Source: Myxococcales bacterium (GTDB lineage Bacteria > Myxococcota > Polyangia > Polyangiales > Polyangiaceae). Taken from it: DNA of 14,297 nucleotides. A program made the translations under genes and the position numbers. The stretch covers positions 1-14,297 of the forward strand of contig JAGQIY010000217.1 of the NCBI GenBank assembly GCA_020430865.1. Direction: 5' to 3'. The notes below the pieces were generated by a model that was not told the origin of the DNA, did no database searches, and worked only from the letters and a program-made list of their open reading frames with translations. Below are positions 11,318 through 14,297 of the stretch, one piece after another; the first letter of the stretch is position 1, and the number at the start of each line of letters is the position of its first letter.

Positions 11318-14297
11318 TCAGTTCTGGTGCGCCAGCGTCAAGCCGCGCCATGGCTCCGGGGCGCCTGCCTTCGGGTCGTCGGGATCGGGCAACATCCAGA
11401 TCGCACGCAGATCCAGGGTCTCGCTCCAGGTGCTCCCGTCCGATGCGGCAAACAGGAATCGGTCTTCGCTGGGCACGCGCACACACGCGAAGATCCCCGG
11501 CGCGCCACGGCTGACCTGATGTAGCTGGTTGCTGTCGCGATCGTACAACCAGATCTCCCCTGAGGCCGTGCCCACGACGAGCGCTCGCCCGCTGCGGCTG
11601 AAGGCACCGCAGCTCGCGTCGTCGGGCAAGCTCGGCAGTGGTCGTGACGTCCGCTGGCTCACGTCGGTGATCGCCGCGCCCTTGGCGCCCAGGACCAGCA
11701 CCTCCCGATGATCGCTCGAGAACACCAGGCGGCTGACGGCGCCAACGGGCGCGCGAGCGAGTAGCGTCGGCGCATCGAGCCGTGATGCGTCGAGGGTGTA
11801 GAGCACCCCCTGAGCGTCTCCGAGCGCCAGCAGACTGCCGTCGGGCGAGAAGGCCAACGCCTGCAGCTTTGCTGTTTCCGCAGGAATACGCACGAGGTTG
11901 TCACCATCGAGCACGGCGAGCGAGACCTGGCCTGGTTGCCCCAAGAGCAACGCGAGCTTCTCGGCGTCTGGCGCGGCGACCAGAGCCTGAATCGGACCGA
12001 GATCGAGCAGGCGCGGCCCCGCCTTGCCCAACACGGCGAGCTGACCGCTGGCTGTGCGCCACGCCGCGAACTCGCCTCGTCCGAGCGCCCAGCGCGGCGG
12101 CGCGAGCAGAGCCTCGGCACCCTTGTCTCGAGGCGCGGGCGCAGCGCTCTCGGGCAAGGCCCGGGACTGCCGGCGCCCCTCCGACGTCTGCACCACGAGC
12201 TGTTCCCCGAGGCAACCCATCGCGAGTCCATCCGCTGCGAGTCGACAGTCCCCGGCGCCCTTGAGGCTCATGTAGCGACTCGCTGCCAGGTCCAGGTCGA
12301 AGATCAGAGCGCGGCGGCTCTGGGTTACCACGGTCAACCAGCGGCCGCTCGGGCTGACGGACAGCGACGCGGCCCGCTCGCCGCCGAGCCCGAGGCGCCC
12401 CGCGCGTTGACGCACATCGGTGGTCCACAGGTCGACCTCGCCGCCCTGGCTCCAGGCGAGCAGGCGGCGAGCTCCGATGTGGAGAGCCTCCCCGGTCGCG
12501 TCAGGCTCATCTCGGAGCGGCTGGAGCGCATCTCCCTTCTGCTGCCAGACGACGCGATGCCGGGCGTCGCTGCTGATGACTCCTCCCGGAATCGCCGTGA
12601 GCTGGCGGATGCGCAACCGGTGACGTGGTGGTAGCGCTCGGGGCTTGCTGACCCGCTGGGCGTCGAAGGGCGCCTCCCACAGGCTGCCGTCCTTCTCTGC
12701 GAGCACGACGCGATCATCCAGCATCGCCAGCCGGTCCAGGCTGGCGCTGAGGTCCTTGCCCAGGCTCAGCTTGGCCTGGACGCGCGCCTCGCGGACGTCC
12801 CACAGCGTGAGCCGCCCGTCTGCGACCACCACCAGGTGGCTGCTGGACGCGGCGAAATGATCCGCGGCGATCGCTGGCACCTGAGCCCTCTGCTCTCCCA
12901 GGGTGATCCAGTGCGTGTTCTCTCCGCCGCCAGCGCACTGCACGACCAGTGCCGTGGGGATACTCGGTTCGCCGACGTCGCCGGCACGGACCAGCTCCGC
13001 CCGCGTCAACCCTTCAGGACAAGCGGACAGGGTCGCCTGCTTGCCGTCGGCGCGCTTCAGCTCCCGCACGCTCTTGGCGTCCCGCCACAGCACCCGCGCC
13101 GAGTCAGCGGAGAAGCCGAGCAGGTGGGCGCCAGCATCCTCACCAATCGTGTAGTTCCGGTCCCCTTCTCCGCCGAGCTCGAGCACACGCAGGCTGCGGT
13201 CGCGCCAGAGCGCCCCCAGCCAGGCGGAGTCTGGATCGAAGACCACGCTCTCGACCCCGCTCGAGTTGGCAGGCAGCGCCCGAGGGATCCCGAGTCGCAC
13301 CGCGCGCCAGCCCACCAGGTCGAGATCCGCGCGCTGGCCGTACTCACGAGACAGCCGCGCTGCCTTGAGCGCTCCAGCAGGGTCTGCTGGTAGGCGCCGC
13401 TGCGCGAGCTCAGCGTAGAGCAGGCCCAGGCTCTGGTCCGCGGCGCGCTTCGCCGTGGCCTGCGCCTGCTCCAGGTCAGCGACACGCGCCGTGAGGCTTT
13501 GCTCTCTGGCGCGACTCACGAGCAGCAGCACCAGCAGCAGACTCGCCCCGGCGATGACACCGCCCCGACGAAGCCACCGGCTCTGCCGGTCGCGACGTCG
13601 CACGGCTTCGACGAACAGCAGCTCACGCTGTCCAAGGTTCGCCTCGGTTCGCTCGAACCAGCTGAGCAAGCGGCCGGCCTGATCGCCATCCCAGAGCGAT
13701 CCGTCGCCGCGGCCGTCGGCGTCCCATTGCCGCGCGGCCTCGCTCACCCGCGCGCGAAACGCCTGATCTTCTCCAGATTCGAGCAGTCGTTCGGCGAGCC
13801 GCGGCCAGCGCTGAATCAACGCATCGTGCGCCAGCCGGAGGCCCCCGCTCTCGCTCACCAGGAGCTTGTTCTCCAGCATCTGGGTCAGCGCTCGCTCCAC
13901 CTCGCTCCGGCCCAGGTGCTCCTCGAGTAGGTCGGCCTTGGATACGCTGAGCCGTGTGCGCTCATCGCTCACCAAGCGCACCAGCACCTGCTCCGCCGCG
14001 TGACGCTCGTCGGGACGCATGCCCTCGAGCACCTGTTCCGCATGGATCACCAGCGCACCGGCGATGCCGCCGATACGCTGCCAGGCTGCGCGGGTGAGCA
14101 GCTGGCGGCTCTGGTCTCGTTGGCGCCACCAGGCGCTGAGCGCGAAGGACAGCAAGGGCAAGCACTCGGCGATGTCCTGCGCCTCGCCCACGATCTCTCT
14201 CACCAGGGCGGGATCCTCGACTCGGTAGCCCGCCGCCTGGGCGGGCTGCTCGACGATGCGGGCGAGCGCGGCCTCGGACAGCGGCCTCATCGGATAG
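11318..14297 (-). CDS. nSTAND-type NTPase with transmembrane segment and C-terminal beta-propeller, N-terminus missing
   Basis: The frame is open to the right edge, so the start and the P-loop NTPase core lie outside the window. The visible 992 residues begin in the C-terminal helical part of an nSTAND1-like module. Typical segments are YPMRPLSEAALARIVEQPA (edge), LPLLSFALSAWW, IGGIAGALVIHAEQVL and LAHDALIQRWPRLAERL. A single transmembrane helix follows (VIAGASLLLVLLLVS, about 246-261), then an Ala/Gln/Glu-rich, coiled-coil-like stretch. The last 650 residues or so are degenerate beta-propeller repeats of WD40 type (for example VESVVFDPDSAWLG, ALAFSPDGSLLALGD, CGAFSRSGRALVVGTASGE). Such proteins are thought to be signalling or immune-like switches, often with an N-terminal effector or Ser/Thr kinase domain; which one applies here cannot be seen. 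Confidence 0.9.
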   Translation of the reverse strand, partial: YPMRPLSEAALARIVEQPAQAAGYRVEDPALVREIVGEAQDIAECLPLLSFALSAWWRQRDQSRQLLTRAAWQRIGGIAGALVIHAEQVLEGMRPDERHAAEQVLVRLVSDERTRLSVSKADLLEEHLGRSEVERALTQMLENKLLVSESGGLRLAHDALIQRWPRLAERLLESGEDQAFRARVSEAARQWDADGRGDGSLWDGDQAGRLLSWFERTEANLGQRELLFVEAVRRRDRQSRWLRRGGVIAGASLLLVLLLVSRAREQSLTARVADLEQAQATAKRAADQSLGLLYAELAQRRLPADPAGALKAARLSREYGQRADLDLVGWRAVRLGIPRALPANSSGVESVVFDPDSAWLGALWRDRSLRVLELGGEGDRNYTIGEDAGAHLLGFSADSARVLWRDAKSVRELKRADGKQATLSACPEGLTRAELVRAGDVGEPSIPTALVVQCAGGGENTHWITLGEQRAQVPAIAADHFAASSSHLVVVADGRLTLWDVREARVQAKLSLGKDLSASLDRLAMLDDRVVLAEKDGSLWEAPFDAQRVSKPRALPPRHRLRIRQLTAIPGGVISSDARHRVVWQQKGDALQPLRDEPDATGEALHIGARRLLAWSQGGEVDLWTTDVRQRAGRLGLGGERAASLSVSPSGRWLTVVTQSRRALIFDLDLAASRYMSLKGAGDCRLAADGLAMGCLGEQLVVQTSEGRRQSRALPESAAPAPRDKGAEALLAPPRWALGRGEFAAWRTASGQLAVLGKAGPRLLDLGPIQALVAAPDAEKLALLLGQPGQVSLAVLDGDNLVRIPAETAKLQALAFSPDGSLLALGDAQGVLYTLDASRLDAPTLLARAPVGAVSRLVFSSDHREVLVLGAKGAAITDVSQRTSRPLPSLPDDASCGAFSRSGRALVVGTASGEIWLYDRDSNQLHQVSRGAPGIFACVRVPSEDRFLFAASDGSTWSETLDLRAIWMLPDPDDPKAGAPEPWRGLTLAHQN

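Noticed and set aside
1..14297. CRISPR array, insertion sequence or prophage
   Set aside because: No spaced direct repeats of CRISPR length, no transposase or integrase, and no tRNA 3'-end duplication are visible.

Overview
This GC-rich window looks like chromosomal DNA from a myxobacterium (Myxococcota, probably the Polyangiales side). That reading rests on four things: a MYXO-CTERM-like sorting tail on a DUF2330 protein, two lipoproteins with long Gly/Ser linkers after the lipobox, a STAND-type NTPase fused to a degenerate beta-propeller, and the base composition. It is inferred from family content, since no taxonomic marker sequence is present.

Layout, left to right. (1) 2-2125 (+) is most of a molybdopterin oxidoreductase whose N-terminus lies off the left edge. 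(2) 2049-3869 (-) is a secreted DUF2330 protein that overlaps the oxidoreductase tail to tail. (3) 3870-4346 is mostly empty and leads into tRNA-Phe(GAA) at 4347-4419, followed by a short 16-bp tandem repeat and a possible 31-residue membrane miniprotein. (4) 4815-5234 (-) is a stand-alone response-regulator receiver. (5) 5562-8161 (-) is a two-gene unit, an XPB-like helicase followed by a DUF790/Bax1-type nuclease, with overlapping stop and start codons. (6) 8260-10025 (-) is a two-gene lipoprotein unit. (7) 10103-10807 (-) is a histidine phosphatase, divergent from an OsmC-family protein (10890-11309, +). (8) 11318 to the right edge (-) is the C-terminal two thirds or so of an nSTAND/beta-propeller membrane protein.

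The most striking observation is in region 6. The second lipoprotein gene (8260-9018) is interrupted by an in-frame TGA (8592-8590), and the reading frame continues with sensible protein on both sides. The TGA sits exactly where the first cysteine of a thioredoxin-like CxxC is expected, giving F-F-U-P-G-C. An imperfect hairpin starts 5 nt after the TGA. Its apical loop begins at +16 with a G, as in bacterial SECIS elements. I read this as an unannotated UxxC selenoprotein, a lipid-anchored thiol oxidoreductase. It is translationally coupled (GTGA overlap) to an upstream lipoprotein that itself carries several cysteines and may be its partner. An automatic annotation would split it into two hypothetical fragments.

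The second point of interest is the XPB-DUF790 pair, a helicase-nuclease module best known from archaea and here in a bacterium with a translationally coupled arrangement. The other genes are ordinary members of known families.
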